From Brassica napus (taxonomy: Eukaryota > Streptophyta > Magnoliopsida > Brassicales > Brassicaceae), in NCBI RefSeq assembly GCF_020379485.1, contig NC_063452.1:40612208-40676207 (forward strand): a stretch of 64,000 nucleotides of DNA, in the 5' to 3' direction. Positions 35,525 through 47,800 of the stretch are shown piece by piece. Made by a program: the position numbers and the translations under genes. Position 1 is the first letter of the stretch, and every line of letters starts with the position of its first letter. Under the pieces are notes generated by a model, which did no database searches, had not been told where the DNA came from, and was given only the letters and a program-made list of their open reading frames with translations.

Positions 35525-35860
35525 TGACTTTTTTCTTTCTTAGTACAAGTGGAAGATGAGTTTATTGACATGTGCTATCATGTTTTTTTTTTATATTTTA
35601 AAGTCTTCTTCTTTTAGATTATTGTAATTTGTTTCATCAATTTCTAATTGTGTACTATCTAATCCTTCTCACACTTATTGGTCCCTAAAATTCAAGAAAT
35701 AAATAAAATAATATAAATATATTTTAAATATTTAATTTATTCACAACTAAAAATAGTATAAACTTTCACCATTTAATTATTTTTACTAATTTTTATTATT
35801 TCATTTAATTATATATTTATTTCACTATTAATATCATAAGATAATCAAACCAAGAATAAG
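34947..35860. other. Intergenic DNA with a long AT microsatellite
   Basis: Mixed to AT-rich sequence without a recognisable gene; the microsatellite is listed separately. Confidence 0.5.
35467..35520. repeat. TA dinucleotide microsatellite, about 27 units
   Basis: Uninterrupted TATATA tract of about 54 bp. Confidence 0.95.
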
Positions 35861-36720
35861 AAACTAGAGCATCAACACAAATAACCAAGAAACGGACCAG
35901 AGGGAGAATAATAATCGAAAGGCCAAAGTCACCAACAAGCAGGAACATATATGCTTAAAGCACCAGAATCACAAATTGTTAGCTAAAAAGGTAAGAAACA
36001 CCTCACAAACTAAACAAGAGTATACAAGACGGTCATGCAAGTGAAAAACCACAAAGCTCTGGATAGAAGGGACCAAAGCTCCAAGAGACTAACTCCGCAC
36101 ACCTATACCAAGGGAAACATGGAAATAAAAGAAACAACTTGAAGGAGGGAAAATGAAAGACAACCACCGAGAAATCAGAGACTAAACTTGAGACCATAAA
36201 TAACCTTCCAAGCCCATATAGCATACACGAACGAAAACATTATCTAAACCTCGAGTGGCAAACACGGTGAAAGAGAGAGCCACCAGAGATGCGACGAAAG
36301 CTACAAAGAGATGCGAGAATAGGGAGGGAAAGGGAGACGAACCGATATCAACAAACTATGGAACCGTCCTCGAGCTATGAAAGAGAGCATAGAAGTCAGA
36401 ACACAAAAAACTAGATCTTGAAAACCAAGACGACCAGATACTATTGACGGTAAGCCAACGACGAGGAATACAACATCAAAGACGACTTAACTCTTATCCA
36501 ATCAAGGAGATGCAGTTCCTAACATCAGCTGAAATCTACGGAAGAAGAGGAGCAGTCAATATTGACTGGAACAACCTACAATGCCGTGAGAATCAACAGA
36601 AAAACTGAAAACTCATAAATCCGATCTACAACAAATACCATATAATCTCACAGGTGAAGAAGGCAAAGAAGAACAAGAGAAAGAAGTTAGTCTTTTTCCG
36701 GTGATGGTGAGGAGCACCGC
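35860..36720 (-). other. T-poor stretch of unknown origin (transcript-like on the minus strand)
   Basis: Composition changes sharply: the plus strand is rich in A and G and poor in T. Read on the minus strand it looks like a pyrimidine-rich plant 5' UTR or LINE untranslated region (CTCCCTTTCCCTCCC, CTCTTGTTCTTCTTTGCC), without a long open frame. It lies upstream of the Helitron 3' end at 37128 and could be Helitron cargo. No domain is visible. Confidence 0.35.
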
Positions 36721-37100
36721 ACACCATACATGTAACGAAATACATAGACAATAATGGCTTAAGGTCAAAATATGGGGAGATGGCAAAAAACATCTTAAAA
36801 GTTACAATTTTCAAAATTATGAAAAAATATAATACAATTTTGACGCTGAAACCGTTAATCTTAGAATCAACAAAGTTATTGAAATTCAATATTCTTTTAC
36901 GTTAGAGGTTCATTTCACTACTAACAAGTACTACACACACAACAACACATTATTCGAAAAAACAAACACAAAATATATTAACCTATTACCTACTACTACA
37001 TAACACACTAAAAGCACTAAATAATGATCTTAACAAATAAAAACGATAACATAATTACATTATCCAAAAAATCATGGTCTTAACAATAATAAAAACAATA

Positions 37101-37128
37101 TTCCGCGCCAAGCGCGGACACCCCCTAG
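37101..37128 (+). mobile_element. Helitron 3' terminus (5' end not located)
   Basis: TCCGCGCCAAGCGCGGA forms a stem-loop, followed by CACCCC and CTAG (37125-37128), then T. I could not find the matching 5' TC end to the left with confidence. Confidence 0.75.
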
Positions 37129-37569
37129 TTATTAATATATAAACCCAAAAACAGATATAAAAACTATAAAAATACTCCCGATTAATCCCTGTATAATCTC
37201 TTATTAATTAATTCGGCACTAGGCCCTACTCAACTGCATGCGTTACGCCTAGAGAGTTCTCGAACATTTGGTTATTCAACATCTCTTATACTAAATTAGC
37301 ATGTGTGTTTTCATTATTCATCACAGTCTGATATGTTCATAAGTATATTTAAACTATAAAATATGTCTTTTATAATTTAAGAATTAAAAAGTAGAATTAA
37401 AATTTTGAAACGAGTATTTGTTGCACCTTTATGTTTCGGATTACATGAAATTTTGTCGAAAGTCTGTAATTCTCTCATATCTAAAAAGCCAAGGTTATAT
37501 CATATAATCTGGCTTTGCGCGGGTAATATATCCAAATAATAGATGATAAATTTGGGAAATTTGAATCAT

Positions 37570-37707
37570 TACCACCATAGATTCGATTTCTTGGCCATCC
37601 TGGACGCCTTAAATGATAAAAAACGCGGATCCTGCAGATCTCGTAGTGATTAGTCCTTGGGCCTAGAAAACCTTTTCGATCACACTATGGTTATAAAAAA
37701 AAAAAAA
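37570..37707 (+). repeat. SINE-like 3' fragment with A-tail
   Basis: GATTCGATTTCTTGG resembles a weak box B. It is followed by GTGATTAGTCCTTGGGCC, CCTTTTCGATCAC and a 13-14 base A-run, reminiscent of plant SINE tails. No box A or target duplication was found. The long open frame crossing it (37657-38046) looks like chance. Confidence 0.3.
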
Positions 37708-38023
37708 TTGAATCATTACAGAAAAATAAAACAATTTAAAGTAATGGACCTTATCGAAATTTCGGATTTAAAATTAATTTCCAATATCACAAACTACTAC
37801 TTTCCAATCCCACAAACTAATACATCATGTGTTAATCATAAAAATATTAAGAACTTTGTATGCAAACTATGTATTAACCTAGTCAAACGATATATTAAAT
37901 ATTTTCAAAATTTATCACCGGCTCGAACAAGATATGGGAACGTATATAAACTTTTTAAACAAGCAAAAAAATCATGCATTTATGGCATTAAATATATTTT
38001 TATATTACAGTCTATAATACAAC

Positions 38024-39240
38024 AGTCCCTTAGCACCGGTTCTTAACCCAAACATGAGAGTCAGCGATCTTATAAACCAGGATACAAAGGAATGGGATGT
38101 TGGCTTACTGCAAAATTATGTGAACCCTGAAGACATACCTCTCATAAGGAGTATATAAGCTCGGCTCATCGCTGCGACACATTCTCTTGGAGATACACGA
38201 AGAGTGGTATCTACACGGTTAAATCAGGATATTGGGTAGGTAGCAATTTGATGAAACCTGAGGAAGATAAGGAGATACTAGAACCCACTATAACAAAGCT
38301 CCAGGCCTTTACTTGGAAGATAAAAACTCCACAAAAAATTCGACATTTTATATGGCAATTGATAACATGTCATGTGGCAGTAACGAAAAACTTGACAAGG
38401 CGAAACATGAGATGCGACAATTACTACCCAAAATGTGGAGAACCAGAAGAATCTGTCACTCATGAAATTTTTGATTGTCCACCAGCCCTACAAGTTTGGG
38501 CCTTGTCATCGACGCCAACAAGTACATCTATCTTTCCAGTATCAAGTATTTATGATAATATGGATTATCTCTTCTGGAGAAAGGATAACATTGTTCAGCC
38601 AGATTCAGATAAAGATTCTTATCCCTGGATAATCTGGTATATTTGGAAAGCCAAAAATGATAAACTTTTTAGGGGAATTGATCGAGATCCTTTAGAGCTA
38701 GTTCGATACGTAGAGAGTGAATGCCAAGCATGGTTCAATGCAAATGAAATGTTGCCATCACCTCAACAAGAACATAGTAGTGATCAACCTCAAGTCTTAA
38801 GCTTGGGTAGTGTATGTATTATTGATGGCTCTTGGACATCTACATCATAGTTCAGCGGGTGTGGATGGGCTTGGATGAACAGCTTGGGGGATGTTCAACT
38901 TATGGGAACACGAAACTATATCTGACGGGAATCTCCTCTGCATTCAGAACTAGAAGCACTAAGATGGGTGATGGAGAGCATGCTGCAATACTCGACATGC
39001 AAGAGCTTTGGAATGGACTGCAAGGATTTGATCGCCATGATTAAGGAGCCACGAGCTTGACCAAGTTTTGCGACATAATTGGAGAGGATAGAGATTCTTC
39101 AGATATATTTCCCGGACTTCAAGATTACTCATATCCTATGAGAGAAAAAATCGGATTTCTGATTCTTTAGATAAGACAAAAAGATCGTTCCATAGAGAAC
39201 TTCATTTTATTAGTTGTTCTATTCTGATTTTGTTACCCAG
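38024..39240 (+). pseudogene. LINE ORF2 fragment: zf-RVT and RNase H
   Basis: The open part 38248-38850 holds zf-RVT (ITKLQAFTWKIKTPQKIRHF, RRNMRCDNYYPKCGEPEESV) and MDYLFWRKDNIVQPDSD. It enters RNase H at CIIDGSW and is stopped by TAG at 38848-38850, where related copies read on into SGCGWAW. RNase H remains readable with more stops and frameshifts (LHSELEALRWVMESML). A stop also lies near 38158 (LIRSI then TAA). Confidence 0.85.
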
Positions 39241-39265
39241 ACCAGCCTTTCGTTATAAAAAAAAA
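38024..39265 (+). mobile_element. 5'-truncated LINE, plus strand
   Basis: Starts inside ORF2 (PLAPVLNPNMRVSDLINQ) and ends in an A-run at 39257-39265. Same subfamily as the minus-strand LINEs at 20400 and 29849. The identical insertion is present in the second duplicate at 55023-56260. Confidence 0.85.
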
Positions 39266-41928
39266 TAGAATAGGGTATATACATTAACCTACCCAAGGAA
39301 AGGAAATTATGAATATTGCCAAATATTTATAACTTATATACACGTTCGAAATACAATACACATTTGAATACAGTACAAACAATTTGACTTTAGACTAAAC
39401 CATTTTGATTTGTTTAGGGTTTAGATTATGTAGTTAATGGGTTAAAAATTAACCCATTCAAAATTATAGAAGAAAACATTAGATACACGTAGATAAAGTA
39501 ATTGAAATTATAAATGATAAATTTAAAAACACGTAGAAGAACAATTATATAGTTCTATATAAATGTTTTCTGGAAGAAAGGTTATTGTTTGTAACATGTA
39601 CAATGAATATGAATGAGTATTTTCCAAATGATTACCAAGCACAACTTGATTGTTCTTATTATAAAATTTCAATAAGTTATATAACTTATAAGTAATAAGT
39701 ATGTAATGTAAAAGTAAATAAATAGTTATAATTATATATTGCTTAAAAAGGTCAATAGAGTTAGCATAAAACTATATTTAGTCATGCATATTATTTTTTG
39801 TCCAAGTGTTACCACAAATGCTTATTCATACTTTACAAAATAATTACGAACTCGATTCTTCTTATTATAAACTTCTCAACGTGTATGATTAATACATTTT
39901 GTAAGGGAATATTGACCGGTTGAAAATGTATTACGATTAATATGGAAAATATATTATGTTTTCCTAAGGGAATTTTGACGATGAATTTGATGTGATTTAT
40001 TTTAATTAATTTTGTGAAAAACACGTCAGTTTTTTTTTTTGAGAATAATTATGAAGCTAAAAATCATATAATTATGGTATTAAATATATTTTTATATTAT
40101 ATTTTACGATACAATCGATCTGTTATTATGAAGAAGTGTTTATTTTTTCCTGGTTGCGCCATGTGGGATGCCACGTCAAAATTCAACCTGCTGGTAACAC
40201 GTGGATCTATTAAAAAAATACAATCGAAGAGTTTAGTTAGTCGATAAGTGTATGGGTCTCTTAAACGTTTTACACCATGTTTAAAGGTGGCCCAGAAAAT
40301 TCTATATCAACAACGTCCAAATTTGTCTAATTAATCTACCGACTCTTTCCTGCTATATATTTATATGTGAAGACATCCTTAACATCAAAGATTCTCTTTT
40401 GTTTCTTCAATCATCTGCGACAGATTCTCAACTTGAGGATAGTGGTTTCAGCGTTTTAAAGCAAAAACAATAGTTCTTCGGCGGAGTAATTTCAGGTTTT
40501 AGTTTTCCCAGATTTCAGTCTAATTACCTCAACGGAAACCTGTTCTTGATATATTATGAATCTTCAATCGTGTTTTTAATGTTTCTGGTTTTATATATCC
40601 TTACGTCACTGTATTCTAAGAAGACCTGGGAGCGTAAACAAATTTTTCATATTGATTCTTCTCATGCCAGATTAAATATATGACGACCTTTTGCATTCTC
40701 CAGCACCAATCAAGAATTATTTCTCAATAATGAACTAAAACTTTATTTCGTTGCAAGTTTAACAATCAGTAAATAACTACACAAAGAGATGAGGGAAATA
40801 AAAGGCAGTGGATCTCAAGGATCTATGATGTTAAGAACGGTCAATTGCTAAGGAGGCTTTATTAAGCTCATATCATATGTAGTGTATAATTTTTCGTCAC
40901 CATGATTGTGGTATTTAAAAATATTCAACTATTTCCACAAGTCAACCATCATCGATTTTCTGGAATATGCAGTGCCATTTCCGGACTTGCATAGCTTAAG
41001 CAACCACAATGCTCAGGCAAGCCATGTGTTATCTGGTTGTCATTTGGTCTCCTAATTATACAATAATTCCAAGCTATTTTCTTATGTTATCTGCACATAA
41101 TTTTTCCTTATTTATTCATGTATTGATTAGTACACTCTCTAATGTGGAAGCTAAAAAGGGATTTGAGCTTTGGTAAGCAGGACAATTGATGCTCACCTCT
41201 ATTTCTACAAATAGGCACGGCACATCTTTCTTAAAAAAGCAATTTTAAGAAGCACACCCAACACAAAAACTTCCGTTAAATGGAGCCAATGATTTTGGGT
41301 TTACAAGGAACTCCTTCTTTTTCAGCGAACTCATATACTGCATCAAATGGAGCCTTCTATCTGATGATACGAACTCTTTTGTATCATGAGTTTCTGTCTA
41401 TGTATTTGGTCCTTTCTTAACTGAGCGATAGCATAATAAATGTGTTTGATTGAAGTCTTATTGCAGGAGTTTGCCGAAGAACACCAAAAGGATGTGAAAA
41501 TCATAAGATGGTGTCACGTAACGGAAGGATCCAACAATACCAAAAGAAAATTGATTGAGTATGAACACAAGTGGTTCTCCAACCGGCATGAAAATACCTT
41601 TTGTACTGAGACTTAAATTGCATGTTAATTTTGAACTCAAATGGTTTTCCAAATAAAGTTAAAAATTTCGTGTTAATTTAACCTCTAAGTTAATACTTAC
41701 AGTACTAAAAACATTCCAAAAAAGTTCAAAATTGCCTACCTATCATACCACCACTAAAATACTCACTATTAACTTTGTCGGGCTACATACGAAAAACCAA
41801 AAAGAATTGTCATATTAACCCAAACAACATTTAAAAGACAAAATATAAGGATCAGTTCACGAACTCAAACTTCCTGCTTTAAAAGGGCCAAACACTAAAA
41901 TTGAGATATATAACAAATAAATTATTTT
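39266..41928. other. 2.7 kb without a recognised gene (first duplicate)
   Basis: AT-rich DNA to about 40320. A TATA-like TGCTATATATTTATATG at about 40350 is followed by pyrimidine-rich, UTR-like sequence (40380-40520). A stretch to 41900 has exon-like composition, but no open frame or domain. It could be an uncharacterised transcript or Helitron cargo; nothing decides this. The same sequence is at 56261-58916. Confidence 0.45.
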
Positions 41929-41965
41929 CGGGGGAAAGACGAGCTCTTGGGGGGGGGGGGGGGGT

Positions 41966-43534
41966 GAAGAATGGTGAAGGAGCGCGCAAGAGGCTGAAGA
42001 TCTCGGTTCCCCACTTCAATAACTCGGAACTCCAAAACTTTGATTGGAAGAGGCATGAACTCGGCGGAGCAAAACATCAAGTATCTAGTGGTGAGGCTTC
42101 CCAAGATTTGGAACATGAGGATAGGGTCGTGGGCACTGACCTGGGCCTAGGAAGGTTTCAGTTTGATTTTGATGCTGAGGAAGACATTGAAGCGGTGCTG
42201 AACATGCAGCCTTTCCACTTCGATTACTGGATGATTTCATTGGTGCGCTGGCAGCCAAAGAAGACTAATAACTATCCTTCGGAGATCACTTTCTGGATCA
42301 AGGTTTTGGGAGTTCCGTTGGAGTTTTGGGAAGCACCTACTTTCCGCAGCATTGGTGGTGCATTGGGGGAAACAAAAGATGTTGATCTGGATTACGGCCG
42401 GGTTCAAGTGGTGGTAGATGGATTCAAGGCTCTGACGTTCGCGACGACAGTTGATTTCACGGGAGGTGAATATTATGAAGGAGAAGAGGCTCCTGTTTCT
42501 CTGCGGTATGAAAAATTGTTTGGTTATTGTGAGACGTGTCTCAGCCTCTGCCAAAATGAAGAGAACTGCCCACTGAAAAAATCCTGAAAAGGCAAAGGAG
42601 ACTGGGTTGAAATGGAAGGAGGGGTCGAGGACAGAGCTCGAAGCTACAAAGGCGTGGTTATTAATGGAAATGGGGGGGCAACAAGATAGAGGAAGAGAGA
42701 ACCGAGAGTACCATGGAAAAGGCAAAGGTAAAATGCAGGAGGAACATGATTCAAAATGGGTCAGGATTGGGGAGAAGGAGCCTAAAAAAACATCACAACC
42801 GCAACGGTTATCGCAGAGAGGAAGAGGGTTCTCGTCATTGGAACTCCAGGAGGGAGCCCACTCGGACATACCATCAGGAGGATCGTTCCCGAGCACATGG
42901 CGGCTCGAGGAGTGATAGAGTGGCACGCAGTGATGCTCACAGTGACGCAAGGGAGGAAGGAGAAATCAATGGTCTTGAGAAGGCAAGCCAGAAGGAAGGG
43001 ACGGAACAAGACCAGGCTCCTCCTTCTCATGCTTTCCTTGCGGAGTTAAAGGAGACTCAAGCGCCAATCTCTCAAACTTCAGGTGCGTTGAGTGTGGAAC
43101 AAGGAACATTGGCGATACAAATGGGTCTAGAGGTTGGGAAAACTTTGGTAAATGATTCTGGTTTGGACTTAGAGGACAGTACTAGGATTGAGAATGAGAA
43201 GATAGAGGAGATACAAACTCCTTATGATGGAGAAACAGAGGGAGACGCCAATATGCAGGAGGCTGCGACCGAGGAGCTCGATGGGGAGAAGGATGTGGAG
43301 GAGGAGGATGATGGTAAAGAAAAGGCTACTGGAGAGACAGAAAAGAGACAGGGTGGTCGTCGAAGGCTCCTCAAACCGGCACTGGCCACAGGAGCTTCAA
43401 ACAAGTTGAAGATGGCTAAGATGGTGATCAACAAGCGCATGGCAGCAAAGACAGGATCGCGTCAGGGGGATCATTCCAAGCAGGTGGAGGAGAAGGGCAC
43501 ATCAAACCCAAACACTGATCCTGCAAAACAATGA
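41966..43534 (+). pseudogene. LINE ORF1: DUF4283 domain plus zinc knuckle, frameshifted
   Basis: Encodes the RNA-binding ORF1 protein of plant L1 elements. RLKISVPHFNNSELQ opens the DUF4283 domain. A stretch at about 42030-42115 reads correctly only in another frame (SKTLIGRGMNSAEQN, LPKIWNM), so two compensating frameshifts flank it. The main frame resumes at DRVVGTDLGLGRFQFDFD and continues to WQPKKTNNYPSEITFWIKVL. The knuckle is CETCLSLCQNEENC, with Gln at the usual His position. One extra A near 42586 moves the frame (CPLKKS then TGA) and one extra A at 42787 moves it again. The basic/acidic tail then runs to TGA at 43532-43534. All of these are shared with the second duplicate except the 42787 shift. 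Confidence 0.8.
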
Positions 43535-44809
43535 AGCTTTTATGAATCAAGCAATCTCTATGATGCTTAGTGGGTGGTTTATGGCTCTCCCTTTTTATTT
43601 TTTAACGTTTTCATAAGCTCTTTGAGCATTTTTATTTGGTGATTTCATGGTTTGAAGTTGGCCTGTGTATGGTCTTTGTTTCTCTGGTATTTGAAATGGT
43701 CTAATTATTTGACCTTTCGATGGAATAAAATGATAGTTTTAGATTGGTGGCGTTGTTATGGGTTGTTGGTTATTGGTGCAGGAATCTGGGATTAGGAACT
43801 TACACCTCACTTATATAATAGATTGTCTAGATATTATTTGAGGATGGTTTTATCTCAAAGGAATGATATTATGTATTTTTGTCTTGTGAGGTTGAGTTAT
43901 GTCTATGGCAATCAAAGGAAAGATGTAGCTCTATATTTATCACAGGTAGAAACACTGTGTTTGGTCTCATCATACCAAACACAGAGAAGGAACGGTGAGG
44001 CAAAGAATGATCAACATGTGCATGGGGGTGTAACTTGGCTTTGCTTCAAAGATTTGGCAAGATGGTATATGGTACTGGTATCGGTTTTGGAGCTGGTACT
44101 GTGGCGGATCCTACCAAACCAAGTGCGTTTAGGTTCTGGCTGTTACATTGGGATTCAGAAAATATTTCTTGGCTTATGTTATTTACTTTTAGTAAATTAT
44201 ATTAACCAAGCGGAGGACTGGTGCGAAAATAAGGTGAGAACAAGGGTGTCAATTAGGCCATTTGCCTTTTACGAGGTTTTTTAAAACTTATGCGGAGATC
44301 CCGGTATTGGCATGGCGTGTGGACTGGAAAAGAAATACATTGCATCTTGAGTCGGGTATTTTTTGGTTTTTTTGGAATCTATTTATCTGGGGGCACAACT
44401 TGATTTCGGTATTAACAAATTTCAATCCGGAGGTTTTAACAAGATACTTATGTATGGTATTAGACTATGATTGCTATGATGGTATTCTAGTGGTAACACG
44501 GGCATTCCTTGGGCATTTCTGGGGGCTTTGGAGCTTATTATTATTGGAACATACTTTCAATTTGGCTTGGCTCCTTAAATGGACGATCATGACGGTTTTG
44601 ATTGGCGACTGGTGCATAGTTGAAAAGTGGCCCAATAATTATTATCAGGCAACTGATATAGATTGGTGGGTGTTTGTTTTATATGGGATTGACGAATACA
44701 TGGATGCAGTTAGGCTATGGTGGCAGTGGGGACTTGATGTTAAAATATTTTCGGGTATCATTAAACCTGCATCTTCTGGTTCGATGGAGCAATACAAATA
44801 TTTTTATAT
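43535..44809 (+). other. LINE inter-ORF region with a Trp-rich open frame
   Basis: 1275 bp separate ORF1 from ORF2, rich in T and G on the sense strand. An open frame of 183 codons (44262-44813) is very rich in Trp, Leu and Tyr and covers the ORF2 start. In the second duplicate the matching frame (61350-61901) runs in frame into ORF2. High Trp may only reflect the TGG-rich composition. Confidence 0.5.
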
Positions 44810-47800
44810 ATGAAAATACTAAGCTGGAATTGTAGAGGACTAGGAAGTCATTGGACCATAAGTTATCTCCGGGAAATATGGCACAAACATAAACCAGAAT
44901 TTTTTATTTTTATCTGAAACGAAACAGGACTTCAATTTCGTCCAAAGGTTTCAATCTCATTTTGGATATGATAGTTTGGTTACTGTGGATCCAAATGGGA
45001 GGAGCGGTGGTTTAGCTCTTTTTTATAACAAGGAATATCAAGTTAAAATTCTATATTCTAGCAACAGAATGATAGATGTCGAGGCGGTGGCCAAAGGAAA
45101 ACAAGTTTTCCTTACCTTTGTCTATGGGGAACCGGTACAAGAGCTAAGAGAACAGGTTTGGGAGAGATTAACTAGATTTGGATTATCACGATCGGAACCT
45201 TGGTTTATTATTGGAGATCTAGATGAAATCACTGGAAATCATGAAAAGGATGGGGGTTCCCTACGATGTACAACTTCCTTCATTCCTTTTAACAACATGA
45301 TAAGGAATAGTGGTCTTTTGGAATTTCCGGCTCGAGGTAATACACTGTCTTGGCAAGGAAGAAGGGGCAAAGGAAAAGGAGCAGTGATGGTCAGATGTCG
45401 ATTGGATCGGGCTTTGGCAAATGAGGAATGGCATACACTTTTCCCATGTTCTTACACAGAATATTTGAAGATGGTGGGTTCTGATCATCGTCCTGTGGTT
45501 GCTTTTTGGAGGATAATCTATCAAGGAAAAAAAGGGGACAGTTCAGGTTTGATAAGAGATGGACTGGACAAGAGGGTCTTATGGAATCAATTGTGGCAGG
45601 CTGGACGGAACCTCAGGGAGGACAAACAGTTGATTTTGTTACAAAAATTAATAATTGTCGTCATGAAATATCTTCATGGCGAAAAGATAATCAGCCATAT
45701 GGGAAGGACACAATTAAAGATCTTCAACAGGCCCTAGAAGAAGTTCAAATGGATAATAGCAGATCACAAGAAGAGATTCTTGAGGTTTCCAGGAAGTTAC
45801 AAGAGGCATATAAAGATAAGGAGGAATATTGGCATCAGAAAAGCCGGAATATGTGGTACTCGTCTGGAGATCTTAATACTAAGTTTTACCATGCTTTGAC
45901 AAAGCAGCGTAGGGTTCGTAATAAAATAGTGGGACTCCATGATGAATTGGGTAATTGGATAACCGAAGAGAACAAAGTTGAGAAGGTGGCAGTCGATTAT
46001 TTTGAAAGTTTGTTTAGATCCACAGACACAATAGATTTTGATAGTTTCTTGGAAGAGATAGTTCCATCTATTTCCCACCAAATGAATCAAATTTTATTGA
46101 GAATGGCAACAGAGGAAGAGGTCCGACTCGCTTTATTAATGATGCATCCGGAGAAAGCGCCAGGCCCGGATGGGATGACAGATTTTTTTTTTCAACATTC
46201 ATGGCATGTTATCAAGAAGGATGTGGTTGAGATGGTGAATAATTTTCTCCTTACAGGAAATATGGATCCACGTTTAAATATTACTAATATCTGTATGATT
46301 CCGAAAATAGAGAGACCCACATGGATGACAGATCTAAGGCCGATAAGTCTATGTAATGTTGGGTACAAGATTATCTCGAAAGTTTTGTGTCAAAGATTGA
46401 AAATTTGCCTGCCACAGCTAATTTCAGAGACACAGTCGGCTTTCGTGGCGGGCAGGTTAATCTCAGATAATATTCTTATAGCGCAGGAAATGTTTCATGG
46501 TCTGAGGACCAATAAGTCTTGTCAAAATAATTTTATGGCAATCAAAACGGATATGAGTAAGGCGTATGATAGGATAGAGTGGAGTGTTATTTTTGAGGCT
46601 CTTCTTCATAAAATGGGATTTGATCCTCGTTGGATTAACTTAATGCTGGAGTGTATTTCTTCGGTTCAATATAGGAACCTTCTCAATGGTCAGCCACGTG
46701 GTCTTATCATCCCACAGCGGGGCTTACGGCAAGGGGATCCTTTGTCTCTGTATTTATTTATTATGTGCACTGAGGCATTAATTGCGAATATTAAGAAGGC
46801 GGAGAGGGTGAAACAATTATCTGGTCTAAAGGTAGCAAGAGCTTGTCCAGCAATCTCTCATTGGCTATTTGCAGATGATAGTCTTTTTTTTGTAAGGCAA
46901 ATAAGGAGGAGTGTCAAACCATTCTCAGGATTTTGAAGGAATATGAGGCTGTCTCAGGGCAACAAATTAATTTCCAGAAATCTTCAATTCAATTTGGACA
47001 TAAGATTGAAGAAGCTAGTCGTCAAGAGTTGAGAGATATTTTGGGAATTCAGAATATAGGAGGCATGAGATCTTATTTAGGTTTACCAGAAAGTCTTGGA
47101 GGATCTAAGGTACAAGTGTTTGGTTTTGTACAAGAACGCTTGAATAATAGGGTTAATGGATGGACTTTTATTTTTTACTAAAGGAGGAAAAGAAGTGATT
47201 ATTAAATCGGTGGTTACGGCCCTGCCAAATCATGTTTATGTCTGTTATCGGTTACCAAAGGCTACAATAAAAAAGTTAACGAGTGCAATAGCTCAGTTTT
47301 GGTGGAGTCTAGGAGGAAGTACAAAAGACATGCATTGGAAATCATGAGATAAATTATGTGTGCTTAAAGATAATGGTGGACTAGGCTTTAAGGATCTTAT
47401 TGATTTTAACACAGCAATGCTTGGTAAGCAATTGTGGAGGCTGATTGAGAAGCCAAATACTCTTTTTTCAAGAGTCTTCAAAGGACGATACTACAGGAAT
47501 GCTTCACCCTGGAACCGATCCGCTCATACTCCCCGTCATAGGCTGGAGGAGTATTATTTCTGCTAGATCTCTGGTTTGTAAAGGACTAATTAAAAGGATG
47601 GGAACAAGTTCATCTATATCAGTATGGAATGATCCTTGGATCCCAGCCACTCGCTCGAGACCAGCAAACAAAAACCTTCAAAACAGTTACCCGGATCTCA
47701 TAGTGGATTCCCTCATTAATCAGGAATCCCGAACATGGAATTTACAGGCAATCATGGCTTTGGTGGATCCTCATGATGTAAAAATTATTGGAAGTATTCC

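Larger units (their letters stand above)
36872..47018 (+). repeat. First copy of a 10.1-kb direct duplication
   Basis: This segment matches 53874-64000 essentially base for base across its whole length. The coordinate offset drifts only from 17002 to 16982. Differences are mainly 1-3 base indels, many in homopolymer or short-repeat runs, with few substitutions. The first copy continues beyond 47018; the second is cut off by the window end. Confidence 0.97.

Noticed and set aside
37657..38046. Open frame of 129 codons, repeated at 54657-55016
   Set aside because: Starts across an A-run, Lys/Asn-rich from AT-rich DNA, runs into a LINE, and has no domain. The copy at 54657 exists only because of the duplication.
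42237..42950. Minus-strand open frame of 237 codons
   Set aside because: Antisense to LINE ORF1, whose sense strand carries the DUF4283 and zinc-knuckle motifs.
43823..44284. Plus-strand open frame of 153 codons between LINE ORFs
   Set aside because: No domain, different frame from its neighbours, and length altered by a small indel in the second copy; treated as inter-ORF sequence.
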